The notes: generated from the sequence alone by a model not told the origin. Shown: positions 24,423-33,316, numbered from the stretch's first letter. The stretch: 36,086 nt of DNA from Clostridia bacterium (GCA_030536295.1 JAUNQH010000021.1:1-36086); one strand, 5' to 3'. Made by a program: numbers and translations.

Positions 24423-27323
24423 TCAGTTCGCGATGCCCGTGCGGATCTTCCGCGCGCCGGCTGCAGGTCTGACCCTGAAAAAGCTTAAGCGTATATCGCC
24501 TTCCATGCGGATGACGAGCGTGCCTTCGGTCTCTTCCTCCGGACACGGGAAATCGATGTCTTCCCATACGGGCCTGCGCTCCCGGGCGCGCGCCTCAATA
24601 TCCAGGTGCGCGTAGCGGTCCATAGCCGGGAAGGAATTGTGCTCTGATGTGCGCGTATCGCCGGACCAGGTTCCGAGCACCTGTCCGTTCAGCAATACGG
24701 TGACGCGGCCGCCTGTTTCACTGATCAGCCGCAGGGACAGACGTTCGCTTTCCCCGCTGAACCGGCAGTCGCGGTAAATGACGGACGCGGTCTCCTCGCC
24801 GGGCCGCGGACCGACGCAGGCAAAGCCGAGAGTGCCCTCCGTGATCGCGATATGCTCACTTTCATCATAGCAATCGGCGGGTGTCCGGTCCGACATGGTT
24901 CTGGGCACAACGGTCTCACCGGGGATATCCAGAACGGCGCTGACCGATTCGTCCGTGCTTGAACCGCCGGCGAAAAAACGGTACCGGCCAGCCTCGACTG
25001 TCAGCCGGCGGGTGATCACGTCATAGAACCGCAGCTCCTCTGCCGGCGCGGTCAGCGTGACCGTGCGCTTCTCCCCGGGCTGCATACCGTGCAGGCGGAC
25101 AAAGGTCAGCAGCTGGCGCAGGGGCTTCCTCACGCGGGAGGGCGGCGCGGAAGCATATACCTGCGCGACCTCGTCACTTGCGGTATTACCGGTGTTTTCC
25201 ACCGTGAACGTGAAGGTCATCACGCCGTTTTCCAGTGCGGCGCTGAGATCGCGGTAGCTGAAGGAAGAGTAAGTGAGACCGTGCCCGAAGGGATAGAGTA
25301 CATCCCCGTCAAAATATCTGTAGGTGCGTTTGCCCTGAATAATATCATAATCGTCGATATCCGGCAGCTGATCGTCCGACCTGACCCAGGTCATGTTCAG
25401 CCTGCCGGCGGGCGCGCAGATGCCGAACAGACCGTTGGCAACGGCCGTGCCGAATTGCTGGCACCCCGTGGCGGACAGCAGGATCGCGGGAAGATGCTCC
25501 GAGGCGTATGGCAGCGTGTGCGGGTAGTTGGCGCACAATACCAGCACCGTGCGCGGATTGGCTTCATGAACGGCTTTTATCAGCTTGCGCTGGTGTTCCG
25601 GCAGAAGCAGGGTATGACGGTCACGTTCTTCCTTGGCGGGGATCATGGGACACTGACCGAGCGCGAGAACAGCGGCGGGATTCCGTCCGGCGATCCTCGC
25701 CGCGCGCTCAATGCCGTCTTCAACGATCTCCAGAGTCACGGGCGTGCCCTTGTGTTCCCTGTCGGATATGAGCGTATCGTTTTCTGCTGTGACCGGCCAG
25801 TGGAAGCAGTCTGTCAGCAACAGGCAGCCATCCGCTTTTTCAGGATGAAACAGCTCCAGAACGAACCAGTTGAACGGTTCATCAGCCGTGATATACAGAT
25901 TGCCGCTGTCCGCCGGAGCCTGCCCCTGATGCGGCAGCCCGAGGTACTTGCCCGTACGGACACAGCGGAAAGTGCAGTATTCCTCGCCCCAGTCCTCCAT
26001 GATGAATGTGTCCGGGGATTCCGACAGATAAGCCTGCCCGTTTTCCGCGGCGGCGATGCCTTTGTTTCCGAACATGATACGCACGCGGTTCCAGCCGTCA
26101 AAGACATCGCAGGGGACATTCAGCATGTCCATCCCGTCGCGGATCGTTTTCATACCGTTCGGCGCGCCGCCGTACCAGTCTTTATACCAGGCGTCCGCCC
26201 ACGGGCCGATCAGCGCCGCGGGCCTGCTCCTGTCAAGCGGCAGGATCCCGTCATTTTTCAGCAGAACAAGGTTCTCCTCCGCGCAGCGCAATGCCAGCGC
26301 GTCTGCCTCCGGCGTGCAGATATCGTTTTCCGTATAGCGCGCGTAAGGCGACGCGTCCCCGTCCAGCAGCCCCAGACGCAGCATGACCTTTGCTTTCGCG
26401 ATGATGGCGCGGTCCATGTCTTCTTCCGTGATCAGCCCGAGCTCAAAGGCTTCGCGCGCGGCCGGCCCGATATATGCCGGCCCGTCGCTCATGCCGTCCA
26501 CCCCTGCGTGAAGCGCGTCCGCGATCGCCTCGGCGGCGCTGCCGTAGCGGTGCTGCCCGGACACCACCAGACTCAGCGCCCCGCCGTCGCCCACCGCGTG
26601 TGTCAGACCGTATTCGTCTTTGAGGATCTTCCTGACTTCACTGTTCAGGATGCCGACTTTGCCGTTGATGCGGTTATAGGCGGTCATGACGCCTTGAACA
26701 TCCGCGTTTTCAATGCAGCGGCGGAACGGCTCCAGATACAGTTCATACCTGTTGCGTGGGTCGATCGTCGCGTTCTTCCAGGCGCGTCCGGCTTCCGTGT
26801 TGTTGCCGTAGAAATGCTTGAGCGTCGCCGCGCAGCGGATATACTTCGGATCATCGCCCTGCATGCCGCTGATGTACGCGCCCGCCATTTTGCCGGTGAG
26901 CACGGGATCCTCGCCGTAGCCTTCCTCATTGCGGCCCCATCGCGGATCACGCAGCAGGTCGACTGTGGGCGCCCAGCGGCTGAGACCGCGCCCGCCGTGA
27001 CGCTTGCAGATCACACGCGCCTCTGTACCGACGACCTCCCCGCATTGCCGGATCAGATCAGGATCCCATGTGGCGCTCATGCCGATGGGCTGGGGGAAAG
27101 ATGTCGTAATATCCGGGTCAGAGGTGAAAAACTGGTCATTGCGCCCTTCCACGCCGTGCGCGGCTTCTCCGCCGAGCCCGAACGGCGGAATACCGAGCCG
27201 TTCGCATCCGGGCATAAAGGATCCCATCCAGCCGAATTTTTCCTCAAGCGTCAGACTTTCAGCCAGCAGACGGGCACGTTCATCAAAATTGAGGGATGTA
27301 TCAAACAAACGGTTATTCTCCAT
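24423..27323 (-). CDS. Glycoside hydrolase family 3 beta-glycosidase (beta-glucosidase/xylosidase)
   Basis: A 966-residue retaining exo-glycosidase without a signal peptide, so it should act on imported oligosaccharides. The (beta/alpha)8 domain includes RDPRWGRNEEGYGEDP (about 126-141), KHF (169-171) and GVMTAYNRING. The nucleophile is Asp246 in AVGDGGALS, in the position of the SD(W/C)GA motif. A stretch of about 125 residues (about 410-535, with FRCVRTGKYLGL) interrupts the sequence before the (alpha/beta)6 domain and looks like a beta-trefoil. The (alpha/beta)6 domain is followed by a fibronectin-III-like domain (about 690-765) and a C-terminal beta-sandwich resembling a carbohydrate-binding module (about 800-955). 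GGAGG with a 7-base spacer supports ATG 27323. Substrate is not certain; beta-xylosidase or glucosidase are both possible. Confidence 0.9.
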   Translation of the reverse strand: MENNRLFDTSLNFDERARLLAESLTLEEKFGWMGSFMPGCERLGIPPFGLGGEAAHGVEGRNDQFFTSDPDITTSFPQPIGMSATWDPDLIRQCGEVVGTEARVICKRHGGRGLSRWAPTVDLLRDPRWGRNEEGYGEDPVLTGKMAGAYISGMQGDDPKYIRCAATLKHFYGNNTEAGRAWKNATIDPRNRYELYLEPFRRCIENADVQGVMTAYNRINGKVGILNSEVRKILKDEYGLTHAVGDGGALSLVVSGQHRYGSAAEAIADALHAGVDGMSDGPAYIGPAAREAFELGLITEEDMDRAIIAKAKVMLRLGLLDGDASPYARYTENDICTPEADALALRCAEENLVLLKNDGILPLDRSRPAALIGPWADAWYKDWYGGAPNGMKTIRDGMDMLNVPCDVFDGWNRVRIMFGNKGIAAAENGQAYLSESPDTFIMEDWGEEYCTFRCVRTGKYLGLPHQGQAPADSGNLYITADEPFNWFVLELFHPEKADGCLLLTDCFHWPVTAENDTLISDREHKGTPVTLEIVEDGIERAARIAGRNPAAVLALGQCPMIPAKEERDRHTLLLPEHQRKLIKAVHEANPRTVLVLCANYPHTLPYASEHLPAILLSATGCQQFGTAVANGLFGICAPAGRLNMTWVRSDDQLPDIDDYDIIQGKRTYRYFDGDVLYPFGHGLTYSSFSYRDLSAALENGVMTFTFTVENTGNTASDEVAQVYASAPPSRVRKPLRQLLTFVRLHGMQPGEKRTVTLTAPAEELRFYDVITRRLTVEAGRYRFFAGGSSTDESVSAVLDIPGETVVPRTMSDRTPADCYDESEHIAITEGTLGFACVGPRPGEETASVIYRDCRFSGESERLSLRLISETGGRVTVLLNGQVLGTWSGDTRTSEHNSFPAMDRYAHLDIEARARERRPVWEDIDFPCPEEETEGTLVIRMEGDIRLSFFRVRPAAGARKIRTGIAN

Positions 27324-27352
27324 ATTTTTCCTCCCTGCGGGGTGATATATAC

Positions 27353-27381
27353 AGCATAAACAACAAAAGATGCCGTGTCAA
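27353..27381 (-). promoter_or_regulatory. sigma-A promoter for the GH3 gene (minus strand)
   Basis: On the minus strand TTGACA (27381-27376), 17-base spacer, TATGCT (27358-27353). The -35 lies in the loop of the terminator hairpin of the upstream gene. Confidence 0.7.
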
Positions 27382-27399
27382 CGGGGACATGGCATCTTT
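27366..27399 (-). terminator. Rho-independent terminator of the flavodoxin-like gene (minus strand)
   Basis: AAAGATGCC and GGCATCTTT (27366-27374 and 27391-27399) form a 9-bp stem; the minus-strand transcript continues with TTTTGTTGTTT. Confidence 0.85.
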
Positions 27400-27420
27400 C
27401 GTGAGATCCGCCGCGCGGCA

Positions 27421-27990
27421 TCAGTAATACATATCAAACCCGGTCTCCAGGCGTTCGGCATAGGTCCGGCCCGCCGCTTCAAGCACGGGCAGCATGTAGT
27501 CCGCGCTGTAACGGACGACCGGAATGCGGTCATAGGCGCGCATGCCCATATGTGTAAGGCCTCTTTCCATCTGTGTGAGGCATTCAAGCGTGCCTCTTCC
27601 GGTGCCGCCCGCGCAGGCGACCAGCACACACCGCTTCCCGGAAAGCAGATGGCTGTATGCCGCGTCACACCGGCGGAGCCTGTCAAAGAAAGCCTTGAAG
27701 CATTCGGTCATCTCCGACCAGTAGACCGCGCTGATCCATACGATGCCGTCCGCCTCCGTCAGCGCGTGATAGATATCGGCGAAATCATCACGGATCACGC
27801 AGCTGCCGGTCTTATTGCAGGTGCCCCAGCCGTTGCCGCAGGCGCGGCAGTGTTCAAGGTGCTTTATGTTCAGATGGATCTCGTCGATCGACGCGCCGGC
27901 GGCGGCAAGCCCCGCGGCAAAACGGTCTTTCGCGGATGCTGTCAGACCGTCCGTGTTCGGACTGGACCAGATGATCACAACTTTTTTCAT
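27421..27990 (-). CDS. Flavodoxin-like NAD(P)H-dependent reductase with cysteine cluster
   Basis: A 189-residue protein of the flavodoxin/NADPH-dependent FMN reductase superfamily. The opening KKVVIIWSSPNTDGLTASA is the FMN phosphate-binding strand-loop. CRACGNGWGTCNKTGSC (about residues 48-64) is the cysteine cluster seen in iron-sulfur flavoproteins and related reductases of anaerobes, and WISAVYWSEMTECFKAFFDR the flavin-binding region. It probably transfers electrons from NAD(P)H or ferredoxin to an unknown acceptor. AGAAGG upstream serves as ribosome site. It starts 36 bases after the PP2C stop with no visible promoter of its own, so it may be the last gene of the 30169-27421 unit. Confidence 0.82.
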   Translation of the reverse strand: MKKVVIIWSSPNTDGLTASAKDRFAAGLAAAGASIDEIHLNIKHLEHCRACGNGWGTCNKTGSCVIRDDFADIYHALTEADGIVWISAVYWSEMTECFKAFFDRLRRCDAAYSHLLSGKRCVLVACAGGTGRGTLECLTQMERGLTHMGMRAYDRIPVVRYSADYMLPVLEAAGRTYAERLETGFDMYY

Positions 27991-28026
27991 GATGACACCT
28001 TCTTTTCATATTTATTGTGAAGCTGT

Positions 28027-28776
28027 TTACGGATCCGGCTCACTGCCGATATCAAGCAGGATGAACGAGACATTGTCCCTGCCTCCGGCGGAAAGCGCGG
28101 CATCAAGCAGGTGCTTCGCTTTTTCCGGAATGCTGTTCTTCTCTGACAGCAGGTCCTCGATCGTGCTGTCGGGCACCATGTCCGTCAGTCCGTCGGAGCA
28201 GATCAGGTACATACCGGCACGGAACGTTCTTTTTGTGAAACAGAACGGTTCAATGATCATTTCCGTTTCCGGCATGCCGAGAAATTGAAGCAGGGGCGGC
28301 TTTTTCCCGGGATACATCGGCCAGACGTGGTCTTCCGATAACTGCGTGAGGATATGCCCTTTGCAGCGGTAGATGCGGCTGTCGCCGATATTGCAGCCGG
28401 CAATACTGTCCGGACCGATCAGCAGCATGGCGGCGGTCGTGCCGCAGGCGGACAATCTGTGCGCGCTTGTAAACGCGCAGATCTCACGATTGATATCGCT
28501 GCATAATATCAGCATGGATTCCGCGTTCCCCGTCGGCTCACATTCGGCTGCCGCCCGCGCGGCAATATACGCGGCGGCCTCACCCCGCTCCTCACCGCCC
28601 ATACCGTCAAAAACACCGAAGAGCATCGGACCGGCAATCGGCTCATTACCGGAGACCGGATCTGTGAGACCGTCACTTCCGGGGGAAAGGCATTGCCCTT
28701 TCCAGACAATATTGTCCTGATTCTGTTTCCTTATTTTCCCCTTCTGACAAACACAGGCATATTGAACACGGTACAT
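28027..28776 (-). CDS. PP2C-family (PPM) serine/threonine protein phosphatase
   Basis: A 249-residue metal-dependent phosphatase with the motifs RKQNQDN (Asp21), GVFDGMGGEERGE (Asp57), GTTA, GDSRIYR, CSDGLTDMV and GGRDNVS; all metal-binding aspartates are present. It has no transmembrane segment or fused sensor. ATG 28776 with GAAGG 8 bases upstream is preferred over the longer frame to 28815. No Hanks-type kinase, normally its partner in a prkC/stp pair, is present in the window. Instead an unrecognised gene lies immediately upstream (103 bases), suggesting that protein could be a target, regulator or co-factor. Confidence 0.92.
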   Translation of the reverse strand: MYRVQYACVCQKGKIRKQNQDNIVWKGQCLSPGSDGLTDPVSGNEPIAGPMLFGVFDGMGGEERGEAAAYIAARAAAECEPTGNAESMLILCSDINREICAFTSAHRLSACGTTAAMLLIGPDSIAGCNIGDSRIYRCKGHILTQLSEDHVWPMYPGKKPPLLQFLGMPETEMIIEPFCFTKRTFRAGMYLICSDGLTDMVPDSTIEDLLSEKNSIPEKAKHLLDAALSAGGRDNVSFILLDIGSEPDP

Positions 28777-28879
28777 TGTCAAACCTTCTTTCACGGTTCT
28801 TTCCCTTTGTACCATGCAATTATATGACTGCGGATCCGGATGCCGTAATCCGGATTTTCACGGTCCGGAGTACGGTGTA

Positions 28880-30169
28880 TCACTGGTTTTCGTATGAAAG
28901 TTCCCACACGTCCGCGTATGTACCCAAAGGATCCTCCGAAAGCATGCATGTCAGCAGAAAACATTCATACGGATTGACGACATAGATCGGAATCATGCCG
29001 CATTCGGTCAGTATTTTGTTTGTGGACTCTATGAACGCGTTATACCGCTTCCGCCCGGACAGCTCCTGATCCTGCGAGCAGATAAAAAAGTTCAGGGTGA
29101 TCAGATCGAATCGCGTGATCTGGGCTTTCCCGGACAGGACTTCACCAAGGTGCTGGCGGCTCAGCCTTTTGCCGGCAAACTGCCGGTTGAGCGTTGAATT
29201 CTTCATGGAGGCGAGATTTCCGTTGCCATCCTTCGGCACGGCGGCAAAAATGATATTCTCTATGTCCGCGGGAGTGATATCATCAGCTTTATATACTCTG
29301 AAATTGCCTTTTTCATTCATGATCTTCTGCAGCTTCTGATAATCATAAAGCTGATCGTTGCTGCTGAGGCTCTCGGCCAGCCGGCCGGCCATTGTCTGTG
29401 CCGATTCCTGTCCGCAATCCGTCAGGATCCCGGCCGCAAGCTCCCGGGAACGGTCGTACAGGCTGTTGAATCTTTTTCTCGCGGTCACGCTTTGCACTTT
29501 GCTGCCCTGAACGATCGGAAGTTCGGCGAGATACCGCATCAGCGCGTTCTCATCCGTGATCTCCGAAAAACGCGTTTTATAGCCGATGGTCTCATCCAGA
29601 GATATACCGCCTGCGTATGTTTTGTCCGCGCCTGTCTGATATTTTCGCCACAGATCCTCATATTTGATGTATCCGAAACCGTTGCGATAACAGTAGCTGC
29701 AAATGACCTCAACAGGATCTTTGACATTCAGTTCCGATTCCTGCAGCGCTTTGGTCAGGAACATGTTCACGTCCTTCTCACTCATGCCGAGACCGAACCC
29801 CAGGATCAGCACGACGTTTCTGCTGACGGTCTGCTGTTCCAGCCAATTCTTTGCCGCGTTTTTCAGCCGGACGGAGGTGGGCGTGAAGGAACACGGCGTC
29901 TGACGATCCGCAAACTCGGCACAGATCACAGACTGATACTCGGCCAGAGGAATATCGCGGTAATCACCGTCCATGTCGGCTTTTTCATAAATATAGCGCT
30001 TCAGGAAATCACCGAACTGAACAAGCTGCATTTTTTCCCGCAGCAGATCATAGATCAGGTCATAATCATTATTGAGGAAGTACGGATCCTTGACCGTATC
30101 GAGAATGGACGCGCGTGCACGGTATGTAAAATCAAGATTGGACGGATCGATCTCCGGAGTGCTGTTCAT
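28880..30169 (-). CDS. Uncharacterised 429-residue protein upstream of PP2C
   Basis: I do not recognise this protein. It has no signal peptide and no clear membrane helix, so it is cytoplasmic. The N-terminal half is helical and holds a central segment NVVLILGFGLGMSEKDVNMFLTKAL followed by DPVEVICSYCYRNG. The C-terminal part contains RQHLGEVLSGKAQITRFDLITLNF (about 345-370), which could be a helix-turn-helix. The chain ends WELSYENQ. No enzymatic motif is visible. The promoter at 30271-30299 suggests it is the first gene of a unit with PP2C and perhaps the flavoprotein. A phosphorylation-controlled regulator is one guess. The ribosome site is weak (AAGG about 13 bases upstream), so the exact start is less certain. 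Confidence 0.75.
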   Translation of the reverse strand: MNSTPEIDPSNLDFTYRARASILDTVKDPYFLNNDYDLIYDLLREKMQLVQFGDFLKRYIYEKADMDGDYRDIPLAEYQSVICAEFADRQTPCSFTPTSVRLKNAAKNWLEQQTVSRNVVLILGFGLGMSEKDVNMFLTKALQESELNVKDPVEVICSYCYRNGFGYIKYEDLWRKYQTGADKTYAGGISLDETIGYKTRFSEITDENALMRYLAELPIVQGSKVQSVTARKRFNSLYDRSRELAAGILTDCGQESAQTMAGRLAESLSSNDQLYDYQKLQKIMNEKGNFRVYKADDITPADIENIIFAAVPKDGNGNLASMKNSTLNRQFAGKRLSRQHLGEVLSGKAQITRFDLITLNFFICSQDQELSGRKRYNAFIESTNKILTECGMIPIYVVNPYECFLLTCMLSEDPLGTYADVWELSYENQ

Positions 30170-30270
30170 CTGTTTTCAGCTGCCTTTCATGATCGCTGCG
30201 GCGTCTGCCGTGCTGTTATCCGCCGGACGGAGCGGTTTTGATCCTGTTGCCGGATCCATATACTGCGGCA

Positions 30271-30299
30271 AGTATACCATAAAGCGATACCGGTGTCCA
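30271..30299 (-). promoter_or_regulatory. Promoter upstream of the 429-residue gene (minus strand)
   Basis: On the minus strand TGGACA (30299-30294), 17-base spacer, TATACT (30276-30271) preceded by TGG (extended -10). The predicted leader is about 95 bases. The rest of the gap (30170-30406) has no gene or clear terminator for cstA. Confidence 0.75.
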
Positions 30300-30406
30300 T
30301 TGTGGCCGCGTGAATGCCGCGGTGCCGGAAACAACGCGTGATCGATACGGTATGACCTGTACGGATGATACGGAGGAGCTTTTTGTATGGAGCAGGCGGA
30401 TCATGT

Positions 30407-31852
30407 TCATAGCCTGTCTGTTTGCTGTGATCCCTTTTTCCGGATAAACAGGAGCAGAAACGCCATCGCGGCCGCGGCCCCGAGACCGGCCGCAGCGGGC
30501 GTATAGATCTTTGAGTCTATGGAAAGCGACTTCCATAACATACCGAGGCATTCATCCGCCATGAAGAAATAACTGACCGTGACCGCGCTCATGAAGACCG
30601 CCGGAACGGCGGTGATGATCCATTTTTTTCCGGAGCGGGCAAGATATACGGAGCATGCCCAGAGCCCGATCATCGCCAGTGTCTGGTTGGACCATGAAAA
30701 GTATCTCCAGACAACGGTATAATCGATCCGGCTGATCAGAAATCCCGTCACCAGCAGCGGAACGGTGATGATCAGCCTGTTTTTGAAACTGGCCTGATCG
30801 GATCTGAACCAGTCCGCAAGGGTCAGGCGCGCCGAACGGTACGCGGTGTCTCCGGAGGAGATCGGGCAGGCGATCACGCCCAGCAGGGCGATCACGGAAC
30901 CGATCTTTCCCATCGTGCTCCGGCAAACGGTGTACACAACGGCGGAACAGCCCGCGCCGGCTTCAAGCAGGGCCTGCCCGGACTCATAGCAGGATACGCC
31001 CGCGGCGGCCCAGACCAGCGCGATGATGCCTTCGGCGATCATGGCGCCGTAGAACACCTTGCGGCCGACAAATTCATTTTTGCAGCAGCGCGCCATCATG
31101 GGCGACTGGGTCGCGTGAAAACCGGAGATCGCGCCGCAGGCGACCGTGATGAACATGAACGGCCATACGCCGATCCCTTCCGGATGCTCATTGGCAAAGT
31201 GATCCCACAGCTCCGGCATCTCATAACTGCCGGAAAACAGCATGGAACCGGAGACGCCGAGCGCCATCACGATCAGAAGCACGCCGAACACGGGATAGAA
31301 TTTGCCGATGACTTTATCGATCGGGACAAAGGTCGCGATGAAGTAGTACAGCAGAACGATCCAGAACCAGAAGGATGGTCCGGGCGCGTTGTTTGTCAGA
31401 ATGGCGAGCAGATCCGCGGGGCCCTTGGTGAAGACCACGCCGCACATGATCAGCAGAATGACGGAAAAGACGCGCATCACCTGCCGCATGCCGCCGCCCA
31501 GGTGATCGCCGACGATCTCGGATACGCTGCAGCCGCGGTTCCGCATGGAGATCATGCCGATGCCGTAGTCATGGACGGCGCCCGCGAAGATACATCCGAA
31601 AACGATCCACAGATAGACCACCGGGCCGAACAGCGCGCCTGAAAGCGCGCCGAAGATCGGTCCGGTGCCGGCAATGTTCAGCAGCTGGATCAGAAAGACC
31701 TTCCATGTCGGCATGGGAACATAGTCCACCCCGTCCTGCATGGCGACGGCAGGTGTTTCCCGGTCATCCGGGGCAAAGTTTTTTTCAACGATCTTTCCGT
31801 ACAGCAGAAAGCCGAGGATCAGCGCGATTACAGCCGCGATAAATGAAATCAT
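30407..31852 (-). CDS. cstA: Carbon starvation protein CstA-family peptide/pyruvate transporter
   Basis: A 481-residue polytopic membrane protein. NIAGTGPIFGALSGALFGPVVYLWIVFGCIFAGAVHDY and the following GDHLGG are characteristic of the CstA family, and GYDGVDYVPMPTWKVF-like sequence (here MQDGVDYVPMPTWKVF) is its cytoplasmic signature. Enteric CstA and BtsT import peptides or pyruvate; the substrate here is unknown. This is the shorter type of about 480 residues, versus about 700 in Escherichia coli. GAGGAG 10 bases before ATG 31852 supports the start. No LytS/LytR-type two-component system lies next to it. Confidence 0.93.
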   Translation of the reverse strand: MISFIAAVIALILGFLLYGKIVEKNFAPDDRETPAVAMQDGVDYVPMPTWKVFLIQLLNIAGTGPIFGALSGALFGPVVYLWIVFGCIFAGAVHDYGIGMISMRNRGCSVSEIVGDHLGGGMRQVMRVFSVILLIMCGVVFTKGPADLLAILTNNAPGPSFWFWIVLLYYFIATFVPIDKVIGKFYPVFGVLLIVMALGVSGSMLFSGSYEMPELWDHFANEHPEGIGVWPFMFITVACGAISGFHATQSPMMARCCKNEFVGRKVFYGAMIAEGIIALVWAAAGVSCYESGQALLEAGAGCSAVVYTVCRSTMGKIGSVIALLGVIACPISSGDTAYRSARLTLADWFRSDQASFKNRLIITVPLLVTGFLISRIDYTVVWRYFSWSNQTLAMIGLWACSVYLARSGKKWIITAVPAVFMSAVTVSYFFMADECLGMLWKSLSIDSKIYTPAAAGLGAAAAMAFLLLFIRKKGSQQTDRL

Positions 31853-31983
31853 CCGAACAGACTCCTCAAACGATATATCAAGTTATTTTTCCATTCATGC
31901 TGTTTTGCTCTGAATGAAACGAACGGGAACAGTTTTCCGAAAAACGGCACAGTGTGCCATGACAGCCGCGCGGAAGAGCCGTT

Positions 31984-32490
31984 CTACAGGGTGACCGTGT
32001 AATACTGACTGACTTTGTTTTCATTGTAGCTGCAGCTCTCATCGGTCAGAACGCCGCCGTTCTTCCGTATGGTTGCCGCGGAAGCTGTATTATCCTTATA
32101 GCAGCCCAGGATGACCGCTTTCATACCTTTTTCCCTGCAGACCGACAGCGCGTGGCGGAGCATGGCGGTCGCGTAGCCTTTATTCCGCTCGGAAGGTCTG
32201 ACGCCGTAACCGATATCACCGATACTGCCGGACAGTTCCTTCGGCAGCTCATACCGTATGCTGAGCAGACCGACCAGCCTGTTTCCGTCAAAGCAAAGGT
32301 ACAGCAATGACCTGCCCCAGTCCTCATTGCCGGCGGAGGCATTGTTCCGTATTTTCTCCAGCCATTCGGAATACACGGAAGATGACAATCCGAGGCTGGC
32401 ACTGATGCCGGATTCCCCGGCATGCTGATGCTCCAGCACGTATTCATGCAGGATGGTCTCATCACAGGGCTCCGGCAGACGGAAGATCAT
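31984..32490 (-). CDS. GNAT-family N-acetyltransferase
   Basis: A 168-residue cytoplasmic acetyl-CoA-dependent acyltransferase. The GNAT core is visible as GRSLLYLCFDGNRLVGLLSIRYEL, then IGYGVRPSERNKGYATAML, which contains the acetyl-CoA pyrophosphate loop (R-N-K-G-Y-A), and a final ILGCYKDNTASAATIRKNGGVL motif. The substrate cannot be inferred. ATG 32490 has GGAGG 10 bases upstream; the GTG at 32499 is too close to that site. It is divergent from a second acetyltransferase gene across a 268-base gap. Confidence 0.87.
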   Translation of the reverse strand: MIFRLPEPCDETILHEYVLEHQHAGESGISASLGLSSSVYSEWLEKIRNNASAGNEDWGRSLLYLCFDGNRLVGLLSIRYELPKELSGSIGDIGYGVRPSERNKGYATAMLRHALSVCREKGMKAVILGCYKDNTASAATIRKNGGVLTDESCSYNENKVSQYYTVTL

Positions 32491-32628
32491 GGCAAACACA
32501 CCTCCGGAAAGATCTCGCGCAAGCGTTCATCCGTGTCCGGATACGCATCGCGGTCATTCTGTATATTCGATGGGAATGCTGACGTTCCTTCATAGGAAGA
32601 GGCATTGATCACGGAAGCATGGAAAAAA

Positions 32629-32663
32629 CAATTTCCGCGGCTGCAGCTGTTCAATTTCCGCGG
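32629..32663. repeat. Direct repeat CAATTTCCGCGG upstream of the second GNAT gene
   Basis: The 12-base sequence occurs at 32629-32640 and 32652-32663, 23 bases apart centre to centre, with CTGCAGCTG between. The second copy ends 3 bases before the extended -10 at 32667. This could be a regulator binding site with two-turn spacing. Confidence 0.55.
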
Positions 32664-32666
32664 ATG

Positions 32667-32675
32667 TGCTATAAT
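32667..32675 (+). promoter_or_regulatory. Extended -10 promoter for the second GNAT gene
   Basis: TGC followed by TATAAT (32670-32675); no good -35 at 17 bases, which is common for extended -10 promoters. Confidence 0.6.
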
Positions 32676-32758
32676 ACCGGACAGGAGACCATGACTTTCC
32701 GGAATGACCATGGAACAGGCGTACAAACCGGCTTACCGGACCGGAGGGAGCAGCGCGG

Positions 32759-33316
32759 ATGATATATCTTGAAACAGACCGGCTGATACTGCGTGACTAT
32801 TTGCCGGATGACTTTGAAAATTACCTGCGGCTGAAAACAGACCCGCGAACGATGTATTATCTGCAGGATATACAGCTGCATTCGCCGGAGGAAGGAAAGA
32901 CGGATTTTGAGCAGGTATTATTGGATATGGATTCGCCGGACCGACGGTTCTACTTCCTGCATATGGAGCTGAAGGATACGCGTGAACAGGTCGGCAGCAT
33001 AGGATATACCGTTATGGCCGATACACCGGTCGGGAAACTGGTCCATCTGGGATATTTCACCTATCCGGCGTTCTGGGGCAGGGGATATACGTCCGAGGCC
33101 CTGAAAAAGCTATTGGCGTTCGCGTTCACACAAAACGGCGTTTACAGGGTCACCACGGGCTGCCTGGCGGAGAACCGGGGTTCCGAGCGCGTGATGCAGA
33201 AGAACGGAATGATAAAGGAAGCTGAACACCTTGATTATGAATGGCATGACGGAAAGATGAAAACGCGTCTGGAATACCGGCTGCTGAAGCGCGAATGGGA
33301 ACAGGCGAATCTGTGA
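32759..33316 (+). CDS. GNAT-family N-acetyltransferase, RimJ/RimL type
   Basis: A 185-residue protein opening with the usual LETDRLILRDYLPDDFENYLRLK of the RimJ/RimL-like acetyltransferases. The acetyl-CoA loop is in LGYFTYPAFWGRGYTSEALKKLLAFAF, and the conserved CLAENRGSERVMQKNGMIKE follows. This group acetylates protein N-termini, amino-glycosides or small molecules; the target is unknown. GGAGGG 10 bases upstream of ATG 32759 supports the start. It shares its upstream region with the divergent GNAT gene, but the two proteins belong to different subgroups. Confidence 0.9.
   Translation: MIYLETDRLILRDYLPDDFENYLRLKTDPRTMYYLQDIQLHSPEEGKTDFEQVLLDMDSPDRRFYFLHMELKDTREQVGSIGYTVMADTPVGKLVHLGYFTYPAFWGRGYTSEALKKLLAFAFTQNGVYRVTTGCLAENRGSERVMQKNGMIKEAEHLDYEWHDGKMKTRLEYRLLKREWEQANL

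Noticed and set aside
25089-27359. 756-residue plus-strand open frame antisense to GH3
   Set aside because: A shadow of a GC-rich gene: composition (His/Arg/Gln-rich) is not protein-like and GH3 motifs on the other strand are unambiguous.
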